Positions 40,301 through 51,700 of a stretch of 64,000 bases of DNA are shown here, in pieces (position 1 is the first letter of the stretch; every line of letters starts with the position of its first letter). The position numbers and the translations under genes are program-made. The DNA is from Bombus terrestris. Its lineage: Eukaryota; Arthropoda; Insecta; Hymenoptera; Apidae. The stretch covers positions 2,294,001-2,358,000 of the forward strand of contig NC_063276.1 in the NCBI RefSeq assembly GCF_910591885.1, written 5' to 3'. The notes beneath the pieces are model-generated. The model was given only the letters and a program-made list of their open reading frames with translations. It was not told the DNA's origin and did no database searches.

Positions 40301-43300
40301 AACAATTGATAGATAAAAGTAAATTTTCTATGAGGAAAGAAGGCAAATATTGAACTTCCGTGACTATGAATGAGCTACATTACAAATTCTATTTTCTTAT
40401 TCTACCACACGTTAGACATAGGAAAAATATATGATTGAGATGAATGGGTACGAAGAAATGCAAACCAAATCCTATTTCTAAGCCAAAATAAACTAAGATA
40501 CATACATAGGACATAAATTTTAAACGTTAGATGTAACTGCTACCGATTCAATTTCGATATCTCGCTTCTCTTTCGGGAAATAGCAATCTTTTACTGGAAC
40601 AGCGTTATAAATAAGCGTAAATTGAGCATTTTCCAGAATGAACGATCTAGCTGTTTCTTTAAGATAGGATCCCAAAAATAGTTTAGCGTAAATACCATAA
40701 TCCATATGAAAGAGCAGTGAAAAACCTGAAATCAACGATCTTCTTTCTCGCTACTATCGTTAATACCGTTCGCTACTATCATCATTTCGTAAAACGTAAG
40801 TAAAATATCAAAGTTTCGATACCAAAAGTTTCTCCGTCATACGTATACATCCAAATTATTATCTAATCGCCTCTATTTTCCTGTTCGTGCCAATGTAAAC
40901 TCTGAAAACATATACCATGAGCCATGTACCATAGTACCTCTGAAAGAAACTATACTCGATCCTCTTCCTTCTCCCCTATCTCACTCTTTAAAGGTAAATA
41001 CATCTTTGTCATTAAAATAACATTTCAACGAAAGTAGTCGAATTTAAATTTAGCATGGTCATAGTACAGGATGATTCATTCGAGGTTACGCACCCTGACC
41101 GTCACTCTCGCCCTCGCAAGAACGAAAATAGAGTCGAACTCGGAAATACTGTTTGGAATCGAGCCACCCTGTACCCCCGCGTTTCGATTCACAACACAGG
41201 ACCGAAAACTGATTCACGAGCCAGATACGATTATGCAAACTCACCTTTCGTTCTTTTCATCGGTTACCCCGACCTTTAAGAAAATTTCGCGAGGTATTTA
41301 TAACTTGCGAGATGCCTCGTATTCCAGTAAAACGCGATCTCCACGCCTGTTTCCCGTCAAACGTTTTAAAATCGAGTCTCGTTACGTCACAGCACCGAGT
41401 AAATATTGGAAATATCCGACAATAATTGCATTATAACGAACCATAAGCTCTATGCATACAGTTACTGATTTGTTGTTAAGTAATTTAAATTAATTCCCGA
41501 GATGGTATTGTATAACGCATTTGAGATAACTCGTTTGTATTGCTCGACACATCGAATCCAGCATATTCTACGACGCATCCAGCGTAATGAATATTGAACG
41601 ACAACTGGCACAAATATTTTTCTTACATGCAAATTACTGAACCGAACAATTCATCATATTTTCTTTATTTATTCGTTTTCCTTCTTTTATTATACTTCGA
41701 AAAAGCTTGTAATTCGACCACTATTAAACATATAGAATATATTGAAAATTCAAAGTTCCGAGGATAAACGAACAAACAAATGTAATGCCTACTTGATATT
41801 ACAATATCTTGCAATTATTCGTGTCACGTAAAGTCTCGATCATGTAATTACTTTAAGCAACACTGCGTTGTAATACTTGACGATTCGTTCATTAAACGTA
41901 ATAAAAATTATCTTCATTTGCTTGAAATATTCGTAGCGGATTTTTCACATTTTTTGCTACCTACAATTACTATAATCACCCATTGAAAAAGATATTGTAA
42001 GTTTACCTAGTATGAATTGTATTGTACGTGTATTTAGATTTCCATATAATCTAAAGATATTTGTTCTTCTGAAGAGAGCACTTCTTATTCCTATACAGAT
42101 AAGAACTACGTATTATCCAAGCACAAATATATCTAAAGCTTGAGAAAAATATCAATTAAAACAAACGATTCTATGAAGTAGATTGCTGTTGGAATAGATC
42201 TCATATTTTAATGATATCAACTGGGAAATACGCAAGATAATTGAAAATAGTCATTTGAAAGGTTCGAATGAATAATTACGTACTATCGCTGACTAGATTT
42301 TCAACATTGATATTAAGAGAAATTAATTTTCAGAATCATTGAAAATTTCTAAAAAAAAGCAATGGAAGAATACATTCCTAGTCGAATAAAAACAAGTCAT
42401 AGGTAACGTGGTAAGATATTCTTTTCATTGCATGTTTGTATATCGCATTGAAATTGCTTGGCTACATATTTACTAATGCAAAATGCACGTCAGGTGTATT
42501 ACAAAATTTTTTGCTTAAATATCTTCTCCTATATACTTTTTTCATATTTCAAATTATATTCTTGCACATGTGTATATATAATAATAACAGATTACACATA
42601 TTTTTCATTCAAAATTTTATTAATTTATGTGGTCTATACGTTGTAAAATTAATATTTCAAACATTTTGTCTTTGCTACTGCTTCATACTAGATATTCTAT
42701 GGATAAAATATTTAATCGTTTCTACAGTGCATCTTGTAAAAATATTTTGCAAATCTTTTACATTACTCCGCATTTCTATTACCACATTTTTCTGTTATAC
42801 GATAGTGTACACCAATAAACTTCTTGCTACGTATTGTATTTTTCTAGAAAATTATTTTCACTCTCTGAAAATAACATGACAATTTACTTCTCGGCTGAGT
42901 GTTCCATTTAAATAGTAACATGTCACTGTTTTTATTACGTTTAAACTAGTTAAACGGATAATTAAAACGATGGTTAAAAAGTTAGCTAATTTTGAAACAG
43001 TTCAATAATTAGATAATTTTAAGACAGATAGTCAAATGGTCGTAATAGAATTTGTTATATCTCATACTGAATTAAGCAAAAAATTTCAATTTTATTGCAT
43101 AATTAGTCACAATATTTTCCTGCGAGTGAGTCATACGAGTCAAAGATCTTATTTTCTACGTCATATTTCGTATTACGTTAAAATCCTACAGCCATAACAT
43201 TGATAAACAATCGAGTGTTTTAAAAATTTGTAGCTTGACCTAGATAACACTGCTGATAAGAGCAATCAATATTACTATTCATTTTCATCCAGCAGGCTTA

Positions 43301-44057
43301 CGTTTTAATACGTATTTGACATATTCTAGATAAATTGATATTCCATTTTTACTTGTGATAATAACGTAAGTCATACAGATAGCCAATTTACCATTTTGGT
43401 GACTTGCATTCAATAATATGATGGCAGTGACTGTTAAAATAATATAAGCATAAGGTGAATGAGTGCAATACCCTAGAAAATAAGTAATTATATTCTATAT
43501 GAATGCCATATTGCTAACAACTATCTCTCAACCCGCAAGAATTATCTACATTGGTTAACACCTGTCTGAATTTCTTTACGCGAGAAGCATTCTGAGATCG
43601 TAATTTAAAACTTTAAATAAGAGCATCGATTGATTTAGCCGCAGCTAAGATCTATGCGCTTTGGCCATCGGTATCTCCTTTTAGATCTGTGGAAATTCTG
43701 TTTCTGCGTTCAAAAGCGGTGTATGTATCTATGTTGTACTTCCAAGCTTGGTTAATTTTATGACCTTGCTATATACATACATATATCTTTTACCGATAGT
43801 ACCTAAAATGTTATTTACAATTTTCGTTCGTTTATGCATTAAAGGCCGCAAAAGAACCACTAAGAGAAGAACCATAAAAATTTCTTACATATAGTACAAC
43901 ACATACTATGTAAGTATACCGGCTAATAAGAATCGTTTATGACCGTCGCATATCAAAAATATAACACAACATTACCGGACACGTGATCCATAGGCTTCTC
44001 CAATCCATGCATCGTATAAGCCCAACGATTGTTGTCGGCCGGCACAACGAGGAACAT
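25343..44057 (-). CDS. Complete animal peroxidase paralogue with a degenerate heme site (pseudoperoxidase)
   Basis: Thirteen coding exons join with matching phases to 2370 nt (789 codons plus stop): 43976-44057, 36427-36570, 35012-35318, 32684-32901, 28576-28752, 27988-28184, 27725-27902, 27248-27590, 26452-26608, 26145-26318, 25773-25971, 25579-25684, 25343-25430. All introns have GT-AG ends. Residues 32-53 are hydrophobic, so the protein is either secreted (start at Met32) or membrane-anchored. The peroxidase domain runs from about residue 210 to the end, with KYRSIDGACNN, SHFLDGSTIYGS, HTIWHREHNRIAKKLAELNP, QEARRIV, LLRGMATQ and LDIQRGRDHGLPGYN. Against myeloperoxidase numbering, Asp94 is Ala298, distal His95 is Asn299, Glu242 is Thr441 and proximal His336 is Asn541. 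Gln91, Asp96, Arg239, Asn421 and the calcium loop (Ser380, Phe382, Asp384, Ser386) are kept. The frame has no stops or shifts, so the gene appears functional but not as a heme enzyme. A binding, decoy or scaffold role is inference. Confidence 0.9.
27248..27590 (-). CDS. Pseudoperoxidase exon 8, arginine and proximal-ligand region
   Basis: It begins with GDNRVNTHPQL, where active peroxidases have RVNE or similar, so the heme-ester Glu position is Thr. It continues with HTIWHREHNRIAKKLAELNP and QEARRIVIAEIQHITY. It ends ATAALRFMNSLLQGKI, where active enzymes read RFGH or RYGH; the codons ATG AAT replace Gly-His, removing the axial iron ligand. Splice sites are strong on both sides (TATAG and GTGAGT). 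Confidence 0.9.
28576..28752 (-). CDS. Pseudoperoxidase exon 5, distal side of the heme pocket
   Basis: A 177-nt exon, exactly the length of the matching exon 472-648 in the left paralogue and in the same phases (1 in, 1 out). It reads TVVQWTQFIANDISHTP where active relatives read QWGQ or QWSQ followed by an (x)HD triplet. The codons are GCG AAT GAT, so the distal His has become Asn while the calcium-ligand Asp stays. The donor (G/GTAAGTG) and the acceptor (CAG) are both good. Confidence 0.9.
28753..32683 (-). other. Intron 4 of the pseudoperoxidase
   Basis: A 3.9-kb intron. Open frames occur in it on the gene's own strand (29239-29469 and 30346-30672) and on the other strand (31980-32324, 32297-32617), none with a known domain. 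It also carries the tandem repeat at 31867-31980. The two same-strand frames could be unannotated alternative exons, but I see no phase-matched splice sites that prove it. Confidence 0.5.
31867..31980. repeat. Short tandem repeat, unit about 30 bp, in intron 4
   Basis: Four degenerate units start with ACATCCCACG, ACATTCCGCA, ACATTTCGCA and ACATCCCACG at 31867, 31897, 31927 and 31959 (periods 30, 30 and 32). The first three contain an AGATGAAA core. Just upstream, CCCTGTACACG (31767-31777) and CGTGTACAGGG (31850-31860) form an exact 11-bp inverted repeat. Confidence 0.8.
32902..35011 (-). other. Intron 3 of the pseudoperoxidase
   Basis: A 2.1-kb AT-rich intron. Apart from the inverted repeat at 33856-33920 nothing is recognised. 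Confidence 0.55.
33856..33920. repeat. Exact 14-bp inverted repeat, possible hairpin
   Basis: TCAGAAGATGGTTT (33856-33869) and AAACCATCTTCTGA (33907-33920) are perfect reverse complements separated by 37 bases. The RNA could fold into a stem-loop. The flanks pair only weakly, so it is not a typical miRNA precursor. Confidence 0.6.
36571..43975 (-). other. Intron 1 of the pseudoperoxidase
   Basis: A 7.4-kb AT-rich intron with poly-T runs near 37029-37060. Two longer plus-strand open frames (37780-38235 and 42436-42879) are T-rich, lack domains and look like chance. A possible small transposon remnant lies at 41064-41174. Confidence 0.5.
41064..41174. mobile_element. Possible short MITE with GTACAGG ends
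   Basis: The left end GTACAGGATGATTCATTC and the minus-strand reading of the right end, GTACAGGGTGGCTCGATTC, match imperfectly as inverted repeats around an interior of about 75 bases. Ends of this kind occur in some insect mariner-type elements. The match is short, so this is tentative. Confidence 0.3.
43976..44057 (-). CDS. First coding exon of the pseudoperoxidase
   Basis: The ATG at 44055-44057 opens MFLVVPADNNRWAYTMHGLE and ends at VS plus one base before the donor G/GTAATG. It joins in frame across a 7.4-kb intron to GGLMAGSVATLAILWV in the exon 36427-36570. The 31 residues it adds, together with that exon's first codons, lie before the hydrophobic segment. A shorter product could start at the Met in exon 2 with a normal signal peptide. 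The exon contains a second Met (Met16). Confidence 0.6.
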
Positions 44058-44369
44058 TTTCAACACGCAAAAGCGGGACAGCTGTGTTCGCGTTAGAAAC
44101 GATACGTTCCACACATTCAACACGAATCCGATTAATTGCTCGACGAATTGAAAATATTTCTCTTTCGATAAAATGTCAAGTTCAACGAATTAGAGCGATT
44201 TCGTTCATAAACTTTCTACGATAGATTCTCGTTGAAAGCTGCTCGTACAGGTGCGTTCACCTCTGACAACTCACACGAATGAAAAAAATATTTGCGGACG
44301 CGCTACGCTCACGAAAACTAGCTACTGAAGATGAACCAAAGATTCAACGGTATCCAAGTTAGCAAAGGA

Positions 44370-44375
44370 AACTGA
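44370..44375 (-). promoter_or_regulatory. Candidate initiator of the pseudoperoxidase
   Basis: TCAGTT on the minus strand fits the insect initiator consensus TCAKTY, and would place the transcription start near 44373, giving a 5' leader of about 316 bases. No TATA box was seen. Confidence 0.3.
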
Positions 44376-44528
44376 ACGCGAGCACGACACCGCGCTGCAG
44401 ACTGCAGAATTCTCTCTATCGTCTCTTTCTTTTCTATGTTCCCCCCTCTCTTGTGCCCGCTTACCACATTCAGAATCTTACACACTCTCACAGTGCTCCA
44501 TCTTTCTCATTTACACTCCACACGAACG

Positions 44529-44578
44529 TCTCTCTCTCTCTCTCTCCCTCCCTCTCTCTCTCTCTCCCTCTCTCTCTC
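44529..44578. repeat. CT/GA microsatellite near the pseudoperoxidase promoter
   Basis: About 50 bases of nearly pure (TC)n with CCC interruptions. Read on the gene's strand it is (GA)n, roughly 160-205 bases upstream of the candidate start site. GA repeats of this kind bind GAGA-factor proteins in insects; a function here is inference. Confidence 0.85.
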
Positions 44579-44579
44579 G

Positions 44580-45740
44580 CTCCTTCAGAGTTTCTATACG
44601 TTGGACTACACGAGAACGTTTCTTACACACTAATCTGAAGCTCTTTCATTTGTTGAAAGTAACGCATCGTAGTTAAACGCTTGTCTTGCTCCGAAGTTCA
44701 TATATTTATGGGAATTTTGTCCTTTTTTCCTTCAGGAAATGTTCTATACTATCGCAACAAGCTTATACTATTTCCGTTTCATTCGCTCGTACAGGCGCAC
44801 GTCTCTCTCTTGTTTACCCGTTCAAGCGCATGCATTAAGGTGTATACACACTGATAAGATGACTGCACTATGCAAGTTTGTGTTCCTAAAAATAGTATAA
44901 GTTATAAATCAAACATTTTCTCACGCTCTATGCTGCTATTAGTTATAATGCATAATTATATCCCGTTTAATGTTTTAGATAATGCAGGATTGTTTGCACG
45001 TTATGTAACTGCGCATGTACCTTTACAAATTCATGGCATCCTCCTCTTACACTCAGCAACTTATGTGACTTTTTTGCTTTTTTCATTCTGCGTTCCATGC
45101 ATTTGGACTGTCTTACTCTCGCCTCCGTCGGTATCCCGCACACGTTTATACTACATACGTCTTTATGCGACTCTTCTTTTTCTAAGAAAAATTTTGTGCT
45201 CCTACTATCTTTCTTTACCTTAGCGATCTTCGCAAGATCTATCGTGTATACAAAATCATGCATAAATCTCTTTCAATCCTTCCTTAAACCCTCCCTCGCT
45301 CCCTCTCTCATTCTTTCTCTCTCTTGCTCCCTTCACATACACATGCGTGCGCGCAGACAGCACACGTACGATAACCAACCTTCCACATTTTATCATGCTT
45401 CCACTCGTTCGCTCGTGTACTTCGATTTCTCTCTTACGCACGATACATGCAAGCGATGATCAACTCCCACCACTGCTATACCTGCGCTCATCTATCTGCA
45501 CGTTGCATATTTCTATCTTTGTTTAACTACAATCTCTAGATTTTTTTATTCCTTTCTCCCTCGTACATACATTACGGTACAACATAAATTTTCCGTCTTC
45601 GTTTTGCTAGCGCTAGTCATTCTCTTGATTTTACGACTTGCCCGTGCAAGTGTGTATGTGTTTACTCGCTCGCTCGTTCATTCGCCAGACCCCACTATCA
45701 GGATAGGGTCACCTTATTCGGTCGAAGAAAAAGACTTCTA
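44580..45740. other. Upstream pseudoperoxidase region and 3' side of the next gene
   Basis: T- and C-rich sequence (45.0-45.6 kb is notably pyrimidine-rich) between two minus-strand genes. Its right part should hold the 3' untranslated region of the gene at 45741-55525. No coding exon is recognised. Confidence 0.4.
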
Positions 45741-48700
45741 TCACTCGATGAACACGTGCTCGTTCGGCTTCCCCACCGCTCGTTTCTCGCTGCATGCCAA
45801 CTCGTAAGCGTGTTCCAGCCGTTCCAGGTTATCGCTGGCCGATTCTTCGTCGCATGATTTTCTGTTTACTAAACGGGGATATGGAAACACGTGTTCCGTA
45901 TGATATGACGTCTCCGAAAAACGATTCGAATCCCTAATAATTAAGAATATTCTTGCGTGTCATCGATCGATGTTGGGTACGTAAGTAAAGCAGTGATAAT
46001 GGATATCTTTCTTGCTTCGTGAAATTGAGAGCGGCTTTCACGTGGTCACTGTTATTGCGAGTTCTCGAGTTTAAGCTTAGCTGAAGCACTCGAGTTTTTA
46101 TAAACCTATCTATTATCCTATTATCCTATTATCTTTCAACATGACACGAAATCAAAAGTTTGCTCGTAAATGTTTGTTACTGTGCTTTCAATTTGCACGA
46201 AAATACCGTTAAGCGCAAACTGACCATTCATTCTTTCAATTAGAAATTCGTTTGGGTTCGACTGATGAATTGAAAATTTCTTGAGTCCCGTTAGAAACAA
46301 GAATTTGTATATTCTCGACAGTTATTGGCAATAAATCATCGATTTATAACAAATGGTCAGATGACCATTAATCTCCTACGCCCTGTATTTAATTTATTTC
46401 GTCTCAAAGTAAATTCCTAGAAAATTTTTCAGCAGAAATACATATTTCAGATTCGTGTAAAAACTTTAGCATTGTCCTGTATTCAACTATCATAAATCAA
46501 TTCACTTCTCTCACTTAATTTAAGGATTCTCTCTCCTTAATTTCCTATATTTAAAAATACATATATATTTGTTTGAAAAGGTATTTGCATACTAATTTCA
46601 CCGAGGCATTTGTAGATACGAAAAGTAAACAATATTATAAATCCAGGAGCTTTGGTCTAAGTGAACTAAATTACTGACAAAGCTGTATTGTAATTTCTGC
46701 ATTCTTCTATCTGTGCCCAAAATTGTCTTTCTTTTATCTCTAAGGTACCCTTCCAAACCCTTAGACTGTACATGGCAAGTTTATGGTACCCTACTAACGA
46801 CCCGGTACTTTTCCACTGCTTTCACTGAGGCCTATCTGTCCTGCACGGTATCGGTATTTACACAAGGGAGCAGAATGTAGGTAGACAAATGGATACTCGC
46901 TATACAAATCGATTTATTAGGTTGTCCCAAAAGTTCCCAAATAACGTAAGTTCCAAAAGTATTATAAAACGAAACATGTTGTGTACCTATTGTTTCCTTA
47001 CAAAACCTAGTAGTTACCCATACGATACAACGGTTAAAATCGGTACTAAATAATATTTCTAATATTCTTACTTTCTAATATTTCTAATTTTTAATTTTTA
47101 ATCTAATATTTCTTTTTTAATCTAATATTTCTTACTTCGATCTTATTATACTCTTCTTATACAAAATTAATAGATTGTGATATTTGTTTCGTGGAAAATA
47201 AATTGTTTTGTAAAGTTAAATTAAAAATAAGGATTAAGGGCTGTGTTACTAGATCAATGCGTCTATGAGACGAGCGCAGTTATAAATAAGAGAGTGTTAA
47301 ATCAATTGGAAGTGAAATAAGTAGAGTCATGAATCACGAGTGTGTCTATCAATTGAACTCTTGGTACAAAGGCTACGGCAATGACGTTCAATTAAAAAAA
47401 TTGAAAAATTTATGGAATCGTTGGTCAAGAATATTTGTAATCAAATAAGAACAGCAACTAGTTTAACGGAAGTTCATACTCAAACTGTAAATGAACTTTA
47501 TGAAAGCATATCCTACGTTTCGTTACTTGAAAAACGAGACTATTTCATTTTGAAAATATCGTCAGTTGATATTTTAAAAGTTAACCTTGAAAATATCATA
47601 AAACGTTTTCGCGTGTACTCGCGAGATCGTTATACCGCTTTTAGAATTCCTCTTGGCACTTCCTTTTTCGATAACTTATTAACGATCGAAATACAGAGAA
47701 CTACTAAGATCCACCGAACGCAAAGAATATGTGGCAATCAATTTTATCTAGAAAATTATATATACATTCGAGAGATTTACCAATTAAATTTAATTCTATA
47801 CGTTAATTTTCTTTGTATTCAATGAAAGTCTACTTTCTGTGAAAGCGATATCTGAAATAGAAATCTTGCACATTTTCCGTTCGAATAACCTAGCGTCTAA
47901 TCCTACACCTGTTAATATTAATAGGGAAATTACAGCGACATCAAAATCGATGACTGAAAACTGAAAAAGTTATGTGGATTACGCGATCTCCTTTATCGAC
48001 GTGAAATTTTCCATAAAAATGACCAAATCAACTTTCATTTCTCGAATTTCACTTCAAGCAATTTATATAATGAAAATAAATTATAAAAGTATACAAATTC
48101 TTATCGGGTTGACTCTCATGACTCTTCGAAAAAATTGAGAATTTATATTATGCATTTAAATCTTCAGTCAATGATTAATATTGAACTTTATGTTTAAAAC
48201 TTATGTGTTTGCCCTTTCATATTATTAAACGAGACTTTTAACCTTCTGTTTCTGACGTCAAAGCATCCTTATCGGAATTTTAACGTCAGAGTATTGATTA
48301 GAAATTCGGAGCAAGTGCAGATGCAGCAGCTTGATATTCCACGATCTGTGACCATTTCTGATCCCAGCAGGATACTTTTTATATATAAAGTTAAGATTTT
48401 AATTACCACATCGCATAACAAATTAAACTAACAAGGGTCAACTGATCAAATGTTATTTATAATATAGGTATTCCTTTATCAATATTTACAGTGTAAGTTT
48501 TCGAGATTTTTTTATGTAAACATGACACGCGTTATTACTAAATATCTGATTTTTGTATATTATCATCAAATCCACGAAGATATGTTACGGTAAATAATTT
48601 CTAAATGTAGGAAGCTATATTAATACGTCAAATACAACCAATTAATGCTTAATAATAGAATAATACATTAATACAATGAAATTTCAAATCTGAAGACGTA

Positions 48701-51700
48701 TTTTAATGTAGCTAAAACTAAATAATTGAGAATATAAACTCACACGTGACAAGAAGGATGTACGAAATTGAGACGTATATTTGAACGTGTTTATTAAAAA
48801 GATTAGAATTTTATTGTTTTGATTCTGTTGTGCAAAATATAGTAAGGTACTAAACTTTGCTGTATAGGTTTCAGAATTCCTCGTTTCTAAACAAAGTTGT
48901 TTGAATACACGAAAGTCTGTTGACATAGGAGCGATCAAATGTCAAATCCACATAGATATCTTGAGTTAAATGCAAACGTTTTTTCTTTCAAGTAATTCTT
49001 CCAAACTGATCTGTAGTAATACGTATATGCATGATAAAAATTAAGAAGAAAAAGTAAAAAAAAAAAAAAGAAAAAAAAAACGTTAAGTCCTGTCAACAAT
49101 TAACCGACATATCTTATCACTTAGTAACTAGTAACACTTTCTTGATTACGACATGTTGACCAACCTTTTAAATGTTCACTATCCCTATAGTAAAGTCAAA
49201 TATCGTACCATCTGTTTATGCCAATCAACGAAGACGATATACATACATACTCATTTCTATCCACATCCATGTCACTCTACTGTTACATCGATTCGAAGAA
49301 AGGTTTTAACGATTACCCGACCTACCGTCATAAAATTGCAGTTTCGCATCAATCTACTTCCTTAATTACCTGTTTTATCACGTCATATTTTCCGAACCGG
49401 GAGAACACTGTTTTCGAAATATACTTTCCACATAATCAAATTTGTACTATCTATAAAGTTTATATTACACAAATATTCCTAAAATTACACTGAAAAATTA
49501 AATTAAAATTAGAAAAAGTGCTACACTTTACGTATGAACGAAGTTTCGCGCTTTCAGTGTGAATTTCTTTTTTTAATGGTTGCTCCCAATTTCTGCATAA
49601 TTCAATGCCTACGCTAATGGCGACATTACAGTAATTATAACTTACCTAAATATGACTTCTTGAAATGATCGACTCGCAAGTTTTCATACAGGAAGGTGAA
49701 CACGTCCACGCCCATTTTTCCGTTTGAAGATAGAGTAGTTGGGCTGCTGGAGCCCTACGCCAATTTTTACTTTTTGGAAAATTGGCGAACAACAACAGAG
49801 CTAGTCTTCCGTGCGATCGATAAAACACTTTTCGGACGCGACCCGAAAATTCTTAACCACTATTTACCAACTGATTATTGGACTAATTATTCGGAACGAT
49901 CGATAGGAAAGAGAATCGGTAAGTGACAACCAGAGAAACGTTGAATTTAAAAAATAAATAATGAACAAACTCTCACAGATTGAAAGTGCTTCCTGTACGA
50001 TCGACTACCCGAATTCGACTCTCCCGGTGGAATACTGCTACTCCCCTCTTCCTCGCCCAGAACGTTATCCTGCAGGGCGCATGCGCTTGTCCCTATGGAA
50101 CTACAGTGTGTGTCTATGTTCATGCGTACCAACAATAAAAGCCATTCTGCAGATGGCGATAAATGTTCGATTCGATTTCTCGTTTCGCAGACTTTCAAAC
50201 AGATTAATTAGGTACGTTAAACCGCGAACACTTGCAAACGATCGTACTAGCGATGACTTTAAGCAACGATTAAAGTCTTGCATCATGGTAAAATTGAAAC
50301 CTCGCGCTATAGTATTAACGCAAACATGATTATAGCTTGAAACGAAATCTTGCAATTTAAACTTTGGTAACGTGAATCATAGAGCAGTGTTTATGAATTC
50401 TTGTCGAACTAAAAGAGTTTAGAAATCGATATAACTGTTTGTTTTGTTGTTTGCTCGACACAGTTTGAGGCGGTTCGAACGCATCGCTAATTGTAAAGCA
50501 TCATGGACCATGACTTATTTAATAGAGTTGAGGGTCGCATTTTAACTAGAGTATTAAACTTGTAAAGAGCTCAAATGTTGTCTATAAATTTCAAGACAAA
50601 CTTCGCTTAAAAAGTTTTCTAATTTCTCAAGAACTCTTCCAATTGAAATATAACAATCACATCAATAAAATTTCTTTCCAGGACTCCAGGGTCAGAGTTG
50701 TTTTCTGGAGAGAATAAGATTTGTAGAATATACTTTGATGCGACAATAATCTATTACGCATTTGAAAATAGAACTTTTTATGCGTTAACTCTTCGTGAAG
50801 CGTTTAATTGCACCATTCTATGTAGATAACTTATGTCTGTGCGTCAATTACAAGCAACAGAATTAGAAAAAATAAAACAGAAATATCCGTATTATGCGTT
50901 ATGGCCTACATTCTAACGAAACACCTGACTAAATGAAAAATTCGCATTGCTCGGTGAAATTCCCGAGCATTCTCGAACATTTTGTTCGAGTTCCTGCATT
51001 TCGCGAATCCCATCCATACGATTGTAAAAATGTAGAATATAGGTTCGCTATTTACCAGGTGGCGTGCTTTTTGTAGTGCAGAGGATAGTTCGAACGAAAA
51101 CGAACCACGATTGTTCTACCTATATTGCTCGCTCTTCCACCTCGTCATAAAAGCCAGTAAAAACCGAACAGTGGGGAGGGGAATAGCAAACTCGGCCGTT
51201 TCCCTAGGAAGGTAGGGGAACAGGACGAGACGAACCGTACGAAGATCGTACGGAATGGTTATCCGTCACGCGTGTATCACGTGCTCGTTCGACCGGCCGG
51301 CATCTTTACCGTTTCTTGTCTGCATCCATCGCTGAATTTCTTATGCGCTCAAACGAAATTTTCAAATCTGCCTTGTTTTTATCGAACGATTGATAACGGT
51401 TGTTTAAATAAAACTATATTTGAGGTAATTTTTTAGTATGTACATAATTTGAAAAAGCGTGCGTGTTCTATTTCTAACGAACCTTGAGATAACTAAAATT
51501 TAAATACATATTGCAAATACAGACATTGTAGCATAATCATAACCACAAGTACACCGAGGACTGACTCATGGTTAATTAATTCCTTTTTTGTATCTGAGTT
51601 TAAATCTAGTCTTTACAATGTCATTCTGTCGTTAAGGTTGTCACGTAGTCAAACTCGAAGATGGTATCCCGCTGGACGTAGCCATGTTATTTAGCAATTA

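Noticed and set aside
42436..42879. Plus-strand 147-codon frame rich in Phe, Ile, Leu and Tyr
   Set aside because: The segment is very T-rich, which produces hydrophobic codons without coding. Other frames there are open too, it lies inside intron 1 of the minus-strand gene, and no receptor motif was seen.
45900..45945. GATTCGAATCC-like tRNA B-box
   Set aside because: No A-box at the right distance and no acceptor stem pairing, so it is not a tRNA.
47412..47825. Plus-strand 137-codon frame near the mariner end
   Set aside because: Not recognisable as a transposase or any other family, and with no supporting signals. It could be an unknown repeat protein, but I cannot support it.
48280..48365. 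Minus-strand segment KWSQIVEYQAAASALAPNF before a stop, with an acceptor-like border
   Set aside because: It looks like a terminal exon of the small gene, but its phase does not fit the donor of the exon 49646-49754.
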